Below, one piece after another: positions 26,201 to 37,890 of a stretch of 64,000 nucleotides of DNA; within the stretch, counting starts at the first letter, position 1; each line of letters starts with the position of its first letter. The stretch comes from Echinococcus granulosus (Eukaryota > Platyhelminthes > Cestoda > Cyclophyllidea > Taeniidae): positions 233,772 to 297,771 of the forward strand of contig NW_020170407.1 in NCBI RefSeq assembly GCF_000524195.1, read 5' to 3'. The notes under the pieces were generated by a model. It made no database searches and was not told the origin of the DNA. It saw only the letters and a program-made list of their open reading frames with translations. The position numbers and the translations under genes are program-made.

Positions 26201-27754
26201 AGTACTACCAGTTCGGCCTGACTCGAGTAAGTAACTATAACTGCTGGTTCTATTTCTTTCCTCAACAATGTGTGTGCCAGCCTTTACTTTTCTCGCATCT
26301 TATGTGTGACCTGAGGTGTACTGTTGCCACTACCGTTTCATATCGGATCACTTTAAAGGTAATTCGACTTTTCTTCGGCACTGGCACGATGGATGCTAAT
26401 AAGAAGGCTTCGGGTTCATTCATTGTGCTCCACCCTCTCCATTGGTAATTTGAGATAATCATGAGAGCTTCTAGTTTCTCTTGAAGCTTCGTTTAACAAT
26501 TTCTCTCCGACGAATTTCATCTTGAGAATTGATCTTAGGGACCTCAAAAGCCAATCACCAACATTGACTTCCATGTCGATAGCTCCATCTTTTTGGCATG
26601 ACAAAGACTCACGTGTCGTAACCAATGGTCGGACGTTTGCGGATGCACGGAGCAAATTTGGAGTTGTTTTGAATTGTCGGGCTTATTTCTTCATTCCTCT
26701 TGTTTGTAGCTGTTGCTCAATGGACGTCCTATTACAATCGTTTTCGATGTTTTTAGTCCGCTTATAAATGACCCTACAAGAGAGGACTTTACTTGTCGTG
26801 GAGATGACATCTTGCGTTTCTGGTGTGCGCACCCACTCTCATCATCTTACATACAACAGGAAGTGATAAATTATGCATTAAGACGTAAGGCTAACCGGTT
26901 CGTCGGACTTGGCTGGTCACATGATACTCCAACGCAAATCTTAACATGCCTATGCGAAGGGAGACGTCTCAGAAATTTAATGCTTAATAAATGAATTCAT
27001 GGTGCAAAAGTGTTTATGGCTTTAGCCAAATCATTATTCGGTCACTATTCACTTGACTCACAGCCTAGCTAAGGATGGGAGAAATGTTGACTCCTCTGGG
27101 GTGCAGAATCTTACTCCATTTTAACCTTAAATTCATTCAAACCATCGATGGGTTTTTCTAAATTTTTGTCCACCCAGGATGCCACCTGCCCATCAGAAGA
27201 AGCCTTCAGCTACTTGATTGTGAGTCGCGGTGACTGGAGGCGATTCACGAAGAAAGGGACGCCGATGAAAGAGACGGAGATGTCCACCCACCCTCGAATC
27301 GTGTCTCCTACTCCTGTGGGTGGGGCCGCAGCGATCGATGTGGACTTATGTCTGCCGGATGGCAACTGTGAACGTGTTATTTTTTCCAAATCGGGCACAC
27401 AACGGTAGGATTTCATGATTACGAAAGTGAAGACGCGCCTTTTCGCTCATCCTAAATGGAAAGTTGTTTGTACGAAGTCTTCCCATCCATCCACACCATC
27501 TCGGAAGTTTAAAATCGTCTATGAATTCAGACTAGATACTTCCCAAATAACAGTCAAGTGTCAACTGTAAAGTATGGCTGGGTACAGAGTATCTCGAGAT
27601 CAGACAAAAAACTCCTTCCTATTATTGCCTTTTTAGAACACTATACTTCTTCCTCAGAAACGCGCGAGCTGGAGACATAGCCCCTTGCGAACGACTATGT
27701 GACAGTGAAACGGAAGCAAAGCCCCATGAGCAGCCTGATAATTCAGAGTCTTAG
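23300..27754 (+). CDS. METTL17: METTL17 / Rsm22-like mitochondrial ribosome-associated protein
   Basis: Mitochondrial small-ribosomal-subunit assembly factor of the Rsm22 family. Nine exons: 23300-23626, 23666-23853, 23888-24043, 24112-24286, 25168-25338, 26026-26064, 26146-26226, 27178-27404, 27637-27754. All phases agree, giving 493 aa (human is about 456). The basic N-terminus suits a mitochondrial presequence, and in-frame stops precede the ATG. YTEKNSLLYLVGRLAPNFA matches the human YTEGLSLVYMAARL region. The SAM-fold motif reads DFASGLG (human DFGSGTG). Cysteines near residues 353, 359, 366 (CPHKFAC...C) and 437 (DLCLPDG) match the four-cysteine Fe-S site known in METTL17. Introns 1 and 2 are only 39 and 34 nt. 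Confidence 0.93.
23627..23665 (+). other. 39-nt first intron of METTL17
   Basis: GTTTGG donor and TTCATTAG acceptor, phase 0. Reading through meets a stop, so splicing is required to join residues 1-109 to the rest. Confidence 0.85.
23854..23887 (+). other. 34-nt second intron of METTL17
   Basis: GTAATT donor and TTTCTTAG acceptor, phase 2. Removal rebuilds KSLEYTEK, which aligns with human QELSYTEG across the junction. Confidence 0.9.
24290..25160 (+). other. Intron 4 of METTL17 with a tRNA-like fragment
   Basis: Intron of 881 nt between exons ending at 24286 and starting at 25168, both in phase 0. Near 24905-24960 a stretch (GTGGTGGATGCAGAGCACT followed by GGACTCGTAGTC) resembles the D and anticodon arms of a tRNA-derived element. 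A complete cloverleaf with T-arm is not present. Otherwise nothing recognisable. Confidence 0.45.
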
Positions 27755-27766
27755 TACTTTTGTGCA

Positions 27767-27772
27767 AATAAA
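27767..27772 (+). promoter_or_regulatory. AATAAA poly(A) signal of METTL17
   Basis: Canonical hexamer 13 nt after the METTL17 stop codon. Cleavage would fall close to, or inside, the 3' end of the convergent VTA1 gene. Confidence 0.6.
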
Positions 27773-27871
27773 TCCTTATTCTGATATGAGTTATCTCAAA
27801 TTATGCAAAAAACGTAGGAGTGTGCATCCATGGGAATAGAACAAAAGGAGGAAAGTACATAAGTCGGTCCG

Positions 27872-28785
27872 TCAGTGCTCAGAGAGGAGACTTAGTGCCT
27901 CTTTCAGATAGTTGATAGCTGAGTCTCGGTCTTTGTACTGCAAACAGCTAATAGCGAACTTAGCAGCTTTGGTGGCCTTCTCACAGGTATCGACAGACAA
28001 CTCCCCGGATTTGTCCCCTCCATGTGACCCAGATCCATGTTCAGCGGGTTCTGCTGGCGCAGGATCTTGTTTGGACTTGCTCGTGGTGGGCGGTAATGGA
28101 TCTTGGTGTAATCCCGCGATATCTAGGTGAACGAATAATTTCTGAGAAAAGTCTTGGGCATACTGGGGGTCACAGAGGCATCGCCTTCCGTGAGAGGCCC
28201 TGCAACTGGTTTTACATTGCGCCTCTTGCAGTCAATCAGATAGAGAACCTTGTATTTTGCATACTTTCGAGCGTTCGTCAACTATGCTTGGATATGAAAA
28301 AGAGAATGAATAGATTACCTCAGCATTAGTCTCTCCATTTAAGGTAAGGACTTCGAGAAGAGCAGCAGCGGTAAGGAAACTGTTCAATGTAGGACTAAAA
28401 CCACAATACTGGTAAAGTAGTGGATCACTCACGACCCAAAATCTCCGGCTTCGTCCTTTTTAAAGGCGACAGTAAAATGATCCAAGGCTTGTCGCTCAAC
28501 ATACTCCAGCCCAACTTTCTCCTCTGTATAAAGCGGATCCCCAGGATTTGCTTTTTTAGCTTCAGAGAGATAATCCAGTAGCTTGGTTATAAAGTCGCGA
28601 GATTCCTTGCATTTAAATTCAGGTCTAAGGCCCATGCTCGCAACATATAGGCGACCTAACGAATATCGACGAAATGCAAAATTACAATAATATGTAATAA
28701 CTGGGTCTGACTCCTCATTGTCCTGCGCAAGTTTACATATTCTTCCGAATTTTTTCAATACTTCCGGTGGTTTAGCAAGAGCCAT
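27872..28785 (-). CDS. VTA1: VTA1 homologue, VPS4 cofactor
   Basis: VTA1/LIP5 stimulates the ATPase VPS4, which disassembles ESCRT-III on multivesicular bodies. Exons on the minus strand: 28785-28686, 28655-28433, 28394-28319, 28281-28174, 28141-27872, giving about 258 aa (human 307). The N-terminal tandem-MIT region reads DPVITYYCRLY (human DPVVAYYCRLY). Later blocks are SRDFITKLLDYL, NSFLTAAALLEV and RKYAKYKVLYL (human KYARWKATYI). The C-terminal VPS4-binding helices (CEKATKAAKFAISCLQY... LKEALSLLSEH) close the protein. The four introns are 30, 38, 37 and 32 nt. The last donor (GTGACC at 28173) is weak; an alternative donor GTAAAA upstream would give a 74-nt intron in the same phase. The linker before the C-terminal helices is shorter than in vertebrates. 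Confidence 0.93.
28656..28685 (-). other. 30-nt in-frame intron in VTA1
   Basis: Removing 30 nt (GTAATT... TTCGTTAG) rebuilds YYCRLY, identical to the vertebrate family sequence. Retention leaves the frame open and adds ten residues that no family member has. Length divisible by three and absence of a stop make retention invisible to nonsense-mediated decay. Confidence 0.85.
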
Positions 28786-30601
28786 TCGTCGTACACATGC
28801 AGGCCTGCAAGTGTGTGTGGGCTGGAATCATCATTTCCATTACTAAAGGATCGGGAGATCACAATTCGCAGGGCATCTTTAAAAAACGGCCGAAACTTAC
28901 AAATATTTTTGGGAGTAGTAGCAAAATCATTTACTTAAAAGCCATTTTAAATCCCTTTGATTTTTTATAGGACAAGGTTGGTGGATAATAGCCTCCACAT
29001 TTGGGATCCAGGCGTTTACTCACCATCACATGAGCAAAATTCTCCCCTCAGTCCTCTAACAAGCCAATAAAAACAGTTGGGAGTTTATAGTAAGGTGCAT
29101 ATCTGTTTATCTACCTCCACGTGTAAGGTGATAGTACGAGAAGCAATTTATTTGTCGGAATCGGCTACCAACTTACATTTCTTCCAACTGCACCTAAACA
29201 ACGCAGCCTCAAACCTACTGCACACCTTCTAGCCAGTCAATGATACAGTCGCCTACATCTACCATTAATACTTCATGACCTTTGACCGCTGTTTACAGCT
29301 ATATTTTTTCTGCATATTCATGATTTCCAAATCCTTGGTAGCGTAATCAAAATCTCCGCTCCTGGCAAAGGCACCTCTTGCCTCCCAATATGGGGGTTGG
29401 CGAAAGCAAAGCTAAGAAGGTTTGCAGTCAGTACACAGCGTATAACCACAACCTTTTAAATAGATGCCTGAAATGATCGACTGCGGTGTTGGCTGTCAAC
29501 AGTTTCCCTCCAACCGTACATTCGTTTTCAAACTGCTCAAAAGCGTTGTAAGCAAACGATGGCCAAAGTTTGCCGTCGACGACTTGTAGCATTGAGTTTC
29601 TAGGTTCTTGTTAGGCACCTGTCAAGAGGAGCAGTTCGACGAAGGATCAGTGGATAAATGTGTCAACGAGGTCGATTCGGCCATGACAAATTGAACGAGA
29701 TCAAAGAGCTTGCTTCCCGCATCGTTTAGCTCCAAACACTAACGCGCGGTTGAGTCAGCTCGGCGCAGTGGAGAATGAAGTGACCATGATAGTTAAATCT
29801 GGTCGTCAACGCAGTTATCAGAACGATGGTGGGCCGAGAGGACACTTCCTAGCGTTCAGAGTTACTGCGTATTTGATACGGGTTTGAAGAATTTTACCTG
29901 GATCACAGCAATTTCAATGAAGCCGGGCCCTGGGGAGGTCAACCCCAAAGAGACTTGCGCTCCCGTTCATGTTCTTCCAATCGGTTAATGCCATGCACAA
30001 ATGGACTTTAGCCGTCCCAACAGTCGTTAGAATGGGGGGGAATGAGATCGACCCGCGTCTCCAGCACCCAATCGGTGGGTGCGCGCCTACGCGCCGTGCC
30101 CTTGGCCCACTCATACGGGTTGGCGACAAAGACACCTGTGTTAAGGTCTTGACCCCATTTAACACCCAGAGTGAGAACGCGACAGGAATCACACTCACCT
30201 ACGTAAAAACCGACCTAAGAGATGAAAACGGCAGACTGGTTAACCCACTCTTCTGTATCGCACCAAAACACGTGAAGGTGAATTTATCCTGCCATTAGTC
30301 CTATCGACGGAGTACCTCGACCACAGTGAGGTACGACGGGAACACGCGCACCACTAAGACATCTACCTCGACGTAAATGTTCTGTGGACAGCCATCAGTT
30401 CGGATCCCCGCCGGTCCAATATACCAACAGTTGTTCTTGTGAACATCCACTTATCTCGTTGATCAACGAACAAGGGGGAAATTTCTCTCATGCAAACGGT
30501 GAGTACAGACACCGAAGAACATTCGCATTCTTCCTGGACAGCACCGATACGTATATAAGCCTGGCATAGTGCTACGTCAGAAACCAAATCCAATTCTCAC
30601 C
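28786..30601. other. Intergenic stretch with no supported gene
   Basis: Upstream of VTA1 (minus) and downstream of the zinc-finger gene (minus). At about 29640-30600 the base composition becomes more GC-rich and several overlapping ORFs up to 109 codons occur (plus strand 29969-30298, minus strand 29914-30198 and 30363-30593). None shows a recognisable domain and the frames are interrupted, so a decayed element or non-coding DNA is more likely than a gene. Confidence 0.5.
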
Positions 30602-33600
30602 TTACAGTGTTAATCTGACTGGATCACCTTCCGCGTCCCCAAAAGATGATGACCCGAATTGCCACCCGAGCTGAGACAAGGACACCCGTTGGTATGATTG
30701 TGTGTTTCTGTTTACGCAATAATTGTTTTTTTCCTCACTGAAACATACATTCATACACTCACGTACGGAAAGAATGGAGACGGGTAAATGCAAGGCGTGT
30801 GTATGTGTGTGTATATAATGATTCGTTGAAGAGAGGTGTGATGTTACAGCCACACACTGCTAGAGGGGACAAGGGGTGGAGGCTAGCTATTGAAACACCG
30901 AGAAAGGGATGATACAAAAATTGGCAGAACGAAAGACAACGCGCCTCAGGCGCAGAGATGGGGCAAGGAAAGACACGGATTGATACATATAGATACTTGA
31001 ACTTTTGTGTTTGTGATTCTTCACTACACTTTGTTGTTGTTGTTGTTATTGTTGAATACGCAAAATTGGGCGAACAGAAATACCTCTAGACGCGTGACTG
31101 TTCCAATGTGTGCAGATACGGAAATAATATTAATCCAATCGGGCCGACATGATATCGTTTGATTGATTGACAGACTGATTGATTGAGTGATAAAAACAGA
31201 TAGCAATCGCAATTGCGATTCACTGGTACATTGATTGAGTGACTAGGAACCGGCAGATAGATGATGAAAGTGATTGTCGTCTGCAGGACCAAGATTCATA
31301 AGAACTCGGTAGATGCGCCCTCGTAAAGGATGGAGTGCAGCAAACTGATGTTCGGTGTTGGGGAAAGACAGAGGTAGGAATCAGCTTGCATCCAGTCCTG
31401 CGAAACATTTTTGTAGGAAAAAAAAACAACCATTACGAAAGTGAAGAGGCTCGTGCATGTAAAAAGATGAAGTTGTTTATGGCAGGTCTTATTTGCGGTG
31501 AAGAATAACCAAAATGCAGTAACCATGTTGCAGGTAATTACGCCTGTTCAACTGCGATTTTGAACATTCTTTGGAAGTCGACTGTGGCGGGCTTTCTGGA
31601 AGCGCCAGAAAGGGACGAAAAAAGTGAACCAACTAATCGCAAATACAATCTAACAACTTCAGACTAGAGTAGGGGGTCCAACAAAAACACAAAAACCTTT
31701 CCTAACGCCGATTTGGCCTTGACTTGTGAATATACTACAATAAAATTTGCAGCGCACAGAGGACACGGATTCGCAGTGCCCAGTCAGTCTCAACTAACCG
31801 CATAGATGCAACAGACTTGATATGACTGCCTTGCGTTCTTGAAGAAAAGGAATTCAATGCACTACTGAAAAGGCCTGCAGTGCAACAACCCCAACACGCT
31901 GTCCAGATGACTATTCCAAGGATCCTTCACCAAAGTGAACCGTAATATAACCAAATGCTTTTGCGACAAAATGAGTTAAATGACAGGATAAAAGCGACAA
32001 TAGCTTTTGCACGACGTGGGTCAGTTAAATGGGTATTATCAGGGAGACAAAAAGGCTAGTGGGGCTTTTAGAGCAGCTCTTGCTCTATCCTTATCTCAAG
32101 AGGCATCAACTGAACATAGCGGACGTGATTTGAGTTTATTTGCTTTAGGAATCAAGTTGAATTTGTTTTCAAGGCTGCAAAAGCCTCGTGTCAAACTTGC
32201 AATGTAACAATCTGAGAAGGTACGACAGCAGAACCCACCATCTAGAAATGGTTTAAGCGTGACTGTAGCGGTGCATCGAGCACGGAATAACCCTCCATTC
32301 TTGATCATTACAATTGATGGGGCAGTGAGGCAGTAAGCCTTATAAACCTCACTCACTTCGCCTTATAAAAACGCATTGTGAATACCAGATTGCCTACTGA
32401 CCGATTTGTGATGAGAAACAGCCTTTGTGTTATCCTCAAACGATTCACTCACGCACCACTTCATCACAAAAAGATTATGTTTTGTGCATTGCCGACGCAA
32501 ATGTTCACTTATTGAAGGCCAAACAACAGCAGTCGCGGATGAGATTCATCCACCTACTCGATGCGATACAACTAGGAAGTGTTCAAGAGGGGCTTTCCTT
32601 TTATTCTTCCGAACCAGTCAGGATTGTGGAGAACTGATGGAAAGAGAACCACTTTTCCTTAGCATTCAGCAAGTACACGGAAAATGCAGGGTAGATAATT
32701 GTGAAATGAAAGTGGAACTGGAACCAAGATAAGAGGAGTATTGCTGTCTTGGGAGGCAAAACGTGGAATTCGCAGTTGAATTGAGTCTCGTTGAAAGGGA
32801 ACTTTGTGCTGCATGATAGCGATTATTCCAAAAAGCAGTTATTACCAGTTGTATTGCAGAAAAAGGCCATAAACATATTTGATTACCTTAAATAACCCTA
32901 CCGATTATTACAAGCCACAGCAAGTTGGTATGTTCAGGCAGTTGTAAGTACGCATGCGTATACAGAAAGCAAAACAAACTTTTTTAGGAAAATGGACTCT
33001 GGAATACAAAAAAGGGCCCGACTGGTAGACTGAATGTGATATACCTGAATAGATATAAAGGTGAAACACCTCGAAACGACATGTGGTTGAAGATGGAGGA
33101 TAATGCCAAGTAAACGCAATCCATATACCTAAAACAACACCGAATAAACGCCTCGAGGCATAATCTTATTCCAAGGAATTACAAAGACGAACATCGTGAA
33201 TTGTTAGCTAGTCTGGGTCGCATATTCATTACCCCCAAATTCTACCACTATAGATTGGCGTCACATACACGCAACACATGACCGTTACCACTTTGTAATT
33301 ACTACCGGCTGCACCACACCATGTCACAGACCGATTTTCTGAGGAGGCTCTCAGCCTGATGCAGCAGTCGAATTGGCGTCACATTAGGGCGATGAAACAT
33401 TTGGGCCGTGGTGGTCAATTCACTTTTTGAAGCAAAGGTATTAAGAACTTCACCTTAAACTGTCCTAAGCGTCGTTTTCAAAGAACAAGACTATATCCAC
33501 CGATTGTAATTAGGGTTCCGGTGTACAAGCACATGAAATGCAAGAGAAGACCAAAAGGATATATCAGACTTACTTCTTCAGTGAACACCTCGCAAAAGTC

Positions 33601-36600
33601 GGCGGTGGAGCCAGTGGAGCAGTCGGTAGTTAGTGCAGTTTTTGCAGCGACGGCACCGGCAGCGGTAGACGAGACCGTGGTGGTGGTTGAGTGAGAGGGT
33701 GCGTGAGCAGCTAGATGCTTGCGGAAGTACGTCAGCGATACGTACAGACGCTGACAGTAGGGACAAGTGAACTGCGGCATGCGGCCTGCTTCTGCTGTCG
33801 TCACAGTGGTGGTGTTAGGAGTACCCACTACGTCCTCGCCACCGTCCTCTCCTCCTACCTCTTTCTCACTCTCATCACCTCTTGCGCCTTCACCTTCACC
33901 AACCAGAGAGAAAAGAATGAAAGGTAGTCAAAAGTACAGTTACTTTCTAGAGTAACGCCAATACGTGTTGGCGGTTACATTACTTTGGAAGGTGGAAAGA
34001 CGCCTCAATTCAAAAGTTCTAGATCGAAACAAAGAGGCGTTCAAGTAAAAATTGGATTTCTGTTTCCTACGGGTTTCAACAGGTGTATGACGCTCTGATG
34101 GTAGTAACGAATGAAAGCTATTACTACTGTGGTACGGTGCCAGTGGGACATCGAGTTGATTCGTGTCAATTTCCTCAAGACGACCGATCCGCAATCAATG
34201 GCGGCTCGTTACCAATCTACAGCACCGGCAGTCCTTCTGCGAACATCTATCCAACGCACCAAATCCCTCCCTGATGTCACGAAACGCAAAGCACAAACGG
34301 TCAAGAAAGTTTGTAAAGCAGACCGTTCTAAGGTGGTCTGACTACGCTGTCAAGCGCTCCCATGCCAAAGACACCTTTGAGGTATTATTTGAACGTGTAT
34401 GTACACAATTATTTCTTTACTTCTGTCAACTCAAAGGTCCCAGCTCCACCCAATCACCTTTACATTTTGATACTCTTTCCACGCCTTCCCACCAATTAAA
34501 ATGCATCGGATTTTAGAATTGTGACTTCGTAGTACATTTGTTGAAGGCTATAATGAGGTAGGTGAAATAAAAAGAAGTCCGTTCAACTCTTTTTGGGACT
34601 ACTTTTGTGTTTTTGAAGCAACTGGGCCCAAAAAGAGACACCTTAGTGGCACATCCAGAGCTCGAGTTCCTGAAAGCTGATGAAAATCGACATCTGGTGA
34701 GATTTTGAAGGGACTCTACTTTAAAATCCCTTTCTTACAAAATAAAAGCAACTGGTAAGAAAGCAACAGCTTCAAATTTCCCAGGTAGCCTTTACAGCTC
34801 CCAGGTGTCGATTACTGTGGCAGTGCATAACACATGCCTATTTAGGACATTACCTCATTTTATGACTGTTAGCATCATTGAAACGGTGTGGCTACCTGAT
34901 TTGTTCCCACCAGTGAATCATCGCTGTGGCTTGATGACTTACTCCATCCCCATTTGTAACAAGCACAGTTGAGTCAAATGTGTAGTGAAAGGAGTTGATT
35001 AAAAACGAAAAAGGCTCAATAAAGATAGTTCATACGAGAGAATCAAAAGGTTGCTTGAATATTGCTTTGTATAATTTTATGAAAGCAAAATAATAGAAGG
35101 CTAGTTCACGTGTTTTTCTCCATAAGTAAGGCAACTGCAGGCTTAAAGTTGATGTCATTACAACGTGTACACCTTTTAAAACGAGGCACAAGCTTGTAGC
35201 GATTTCCAATGCCAAAGGTAACAATCGCATGGGTAAACATCAGTGGAGAAGTGTGAAAGATGAGAGTGAAATAATGCCCTTTTTCCCATTCCATGATATG
35301 CTATGAGGCCTTCTCACAGATCGGTTCTGCTGTGTGGTTTGGGGTACGGGAATCTTGTATTATCTTGTAAGAATGGGGCTTTTCAATGGCTGTTTCGCAG
35401 CCATGAATGATGTTTGGGTTCCAGAGAGAAATGCATAGTAAACAAATCCGTCTGAAGTCCACCACGCACCCACACAAACGGAGAAAGTAGTGTACTGCGT
35501 AAGAGGGGATGTATGCCCTAGCAAAGTGGCGCAATTGATGGACCGTTTGGGGACGCTCAACAGCATGTTCATCCGTTCAATGAACGGCGGAATAAGAATG
35601 ATTTTCCAGCAGTGATGCGTCCACCTTTAATTAATTCATCAGCAGAAGCACTGCTGGAACCACATTTAGGCAGTGAGTTCTGCAAAACTCTATGCTACAT
35701 AGTCCCTGCGATTGCGGAATCGGGACATGCTTGAATTATATCACACAGCCAACATCTCATGAAGGTTAAAAATGACACTAATAGCACAGGTTCGGATTTT
35801 ATAAGCCTCCTGCGAGATACAAGTCATTGTGACAAGCCGAACAAACAGTACGACCTTTTGTTAGACTGTTTGGCGTAACCTTTCAAACCGTCATCCGACG
35901 TCTATCACAAAGGCTCTGCTTGGAATGGAGAGTGGGTTAAATTAATCCACGATTAGATCGTTATCCGTTTTACGACTATGCCAATTACCAATAAGGGTTA
36001 TCAGATAAACACTTACATACAAATGACAGTACCAGTAGCGTTGTGCGAATTATGAATGGATTTGAATTTCTAAACAACTTCGTGGTGACACCAGGTGGTA
36101 CCTCTAAATAAAAATATATTACGAGTGCAGAAACACATTTTAAAAATAAATTCAAGACTGCGTGGGACTAAGAAGAAGTGAATCACAAATTGAAACAATT
36201 CGATAAAGAGTATTGTCACAGTGGAGCAAAAAAAACAGCTGAATGGGGAAAAATGACACTTCAACTGTGAATCTAAATTTTTGCTGATTTTAAAAGGGGA
36301 CATTGATGAGATTAAGCATGCCTTCCACATCCGAGGTAAAAAAAACGGAGGAACGAGGAAATTCGCAGAATCATACAAGACTGCAGCAATCATGACTGGC
36401 GTCTTGAGGTAACAGGCATGCCTGACGTAAATTTGGGGAAGTTTGATCTGATCATAAATCGGAGCAAAAAAACGACAGAGGAATACGACAGTGGGAACTG
36501 TCACAATGGAACAGCAAACATTGGTTTACTGAAAAAAACAAGACCCTGATCTAGAATTCTTTCAAGGGATCTATTCATACAGTTAAAAAGTATGCACAAG

Positions 36601-37890
36601 TCGGCTCTCATAACACTAAAAACGGGATAGCGATAGACCTGGTTAGAACAATTCAAGTACCATTAATTACAACAGCAACTGATAAAAGGGTCTCAGAGGT
36701 GGTTCAAGGAACCATACATAAACGAAAACAGCTAGTTCTGCTAGCATCAGAGAAGGAATATAGAAAGAGGGTCGAGCGGCGACATCTGAAGCAACTGACT
36801 GTATAGGACCGACTAAATGAATCCCGTTTCAATAAAGTAAACGAAAGGAGTCAGTAAAAACGCCTTCTTGTAAATGGACAACAAATATACACATAAAGAT
36901 GAGCTTTTATTCACTTCCCTAATATATAATACAAGCCAAAATTTCGGTTGAGTTCGTCCTCATAAGGGAAAGGAAATGAAGCGATTGGAAATTCATTTTT
37001 TGAAAGATAGAAGACGCGAGTATATAGACAATTGTAGCATTCTATATTCCTCTACAAATCATTCCAACCCAGTATGTCGGAAAATACACCAAGTTCCCCA
37101 TATACTGATATGTGTACCGTAACGATGGGAAACCAACGAAACGGTTAAGTACTCTGGTTTGGCTAGCAACTGTCACGCAAGAAAGCATTTTTGTGCTTCT
37201 CCAATGCAAAATAAAACCCGTCAACTTACAAAAGCAATAAAATGTCAAGGGAATCGCTGAATCTCCTTGTGGCACCATGAAAAAATAAGCCTGATAACTA
37301 CAAAATATACCACACCAATTCCTTCGAATAGGAAGGAATCAAGAAAACGAGGAACACTCACCATGATCGAGAGAAATTAGAGTTCCACATGCTCCGCAGG
37401 TTGCAAACCCCTTCTTCGACTTGCAAATAAGCCTGGAACCGCATAATTTGCATACGCAGTTCAAATGCTTTCTAATGTGGTCATTAAGTGAGTTATTGGA
37501 AGAGTAAGTCTTGGAACAGAATTTGCAAGGGTACCGCGGGCCGCCACCACCGTTGGAAGGCGACCGGTTCTCGTCATCGATGGAATGTTTCCGCCTAATG
37601 TGCCGATTCAGGTAGGGCAGAAGTGCAAATGTCTGACGACAGTAGGGGCACACGAAAGATCCCTTGCAGGCAGTCATGTGGCCGTCGATTTCCTTCGGAG
37701 AGAAGCACTGCATGCATGTCTTGCAGACTGCGAAAAAAGACTCCCCATGCTCAGTGCCCACATGGTGCAAAAAGTGTGACCTTGAGGCCAAAACGGATGA
37801 GCAGAGGGGGCAGGTGAATGTTTCAGTGGAAAGAACTTTTGGTCTTGATTGCTCCATCGTTACGGCAGATTCATCGCGTATATTCGCCAT
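30602..37890 (-). CDS. C2H2 zinc-finger protein (three exons predicted)
   Basis: Putative nuclear DNA-binding protein of no clear subfamily. Exon 1 (37890-37362) starts at a good ATG. It encodes finger-like units at about residues 27-48 (CPLC...), 56-75 (CKTC... H...C), 81-102 (CPYC...HIRRKH) and 122-142 (CKFC...HIRKH), then a Cys4 knuckle (CKLC...CGAC) at about 147-168. It ends at GTGAGT in phase 1. Exon 2 (33893-33574) has a matching phase, an acidic GEDGGED-like stretch, one finger (CPYCQRLYV...H...H) and Ser/Thr/Ala-rich sequence, ending at GTAAGT in phase 0. Exon 3 (30670-30602) is tentative: a TTGTCTCAG acceptor, 22 codons and a stop. The three join to exactly 305 codons plus a stop. 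Exons 1 and 2 could instead belong to separate genes. Confidence 0.65.
33894..37361 (-). other. 3.5-kb first intron of the zinc-finger gene
   Basis: No nested gene is recognised. Short ORFs at 33940-34194 (minus), 34083-34516 (plus) and 36070-36504 (minus) show no family resemblance. AT-rich, with no obvious tandem repeat. Confidence 0.5.
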
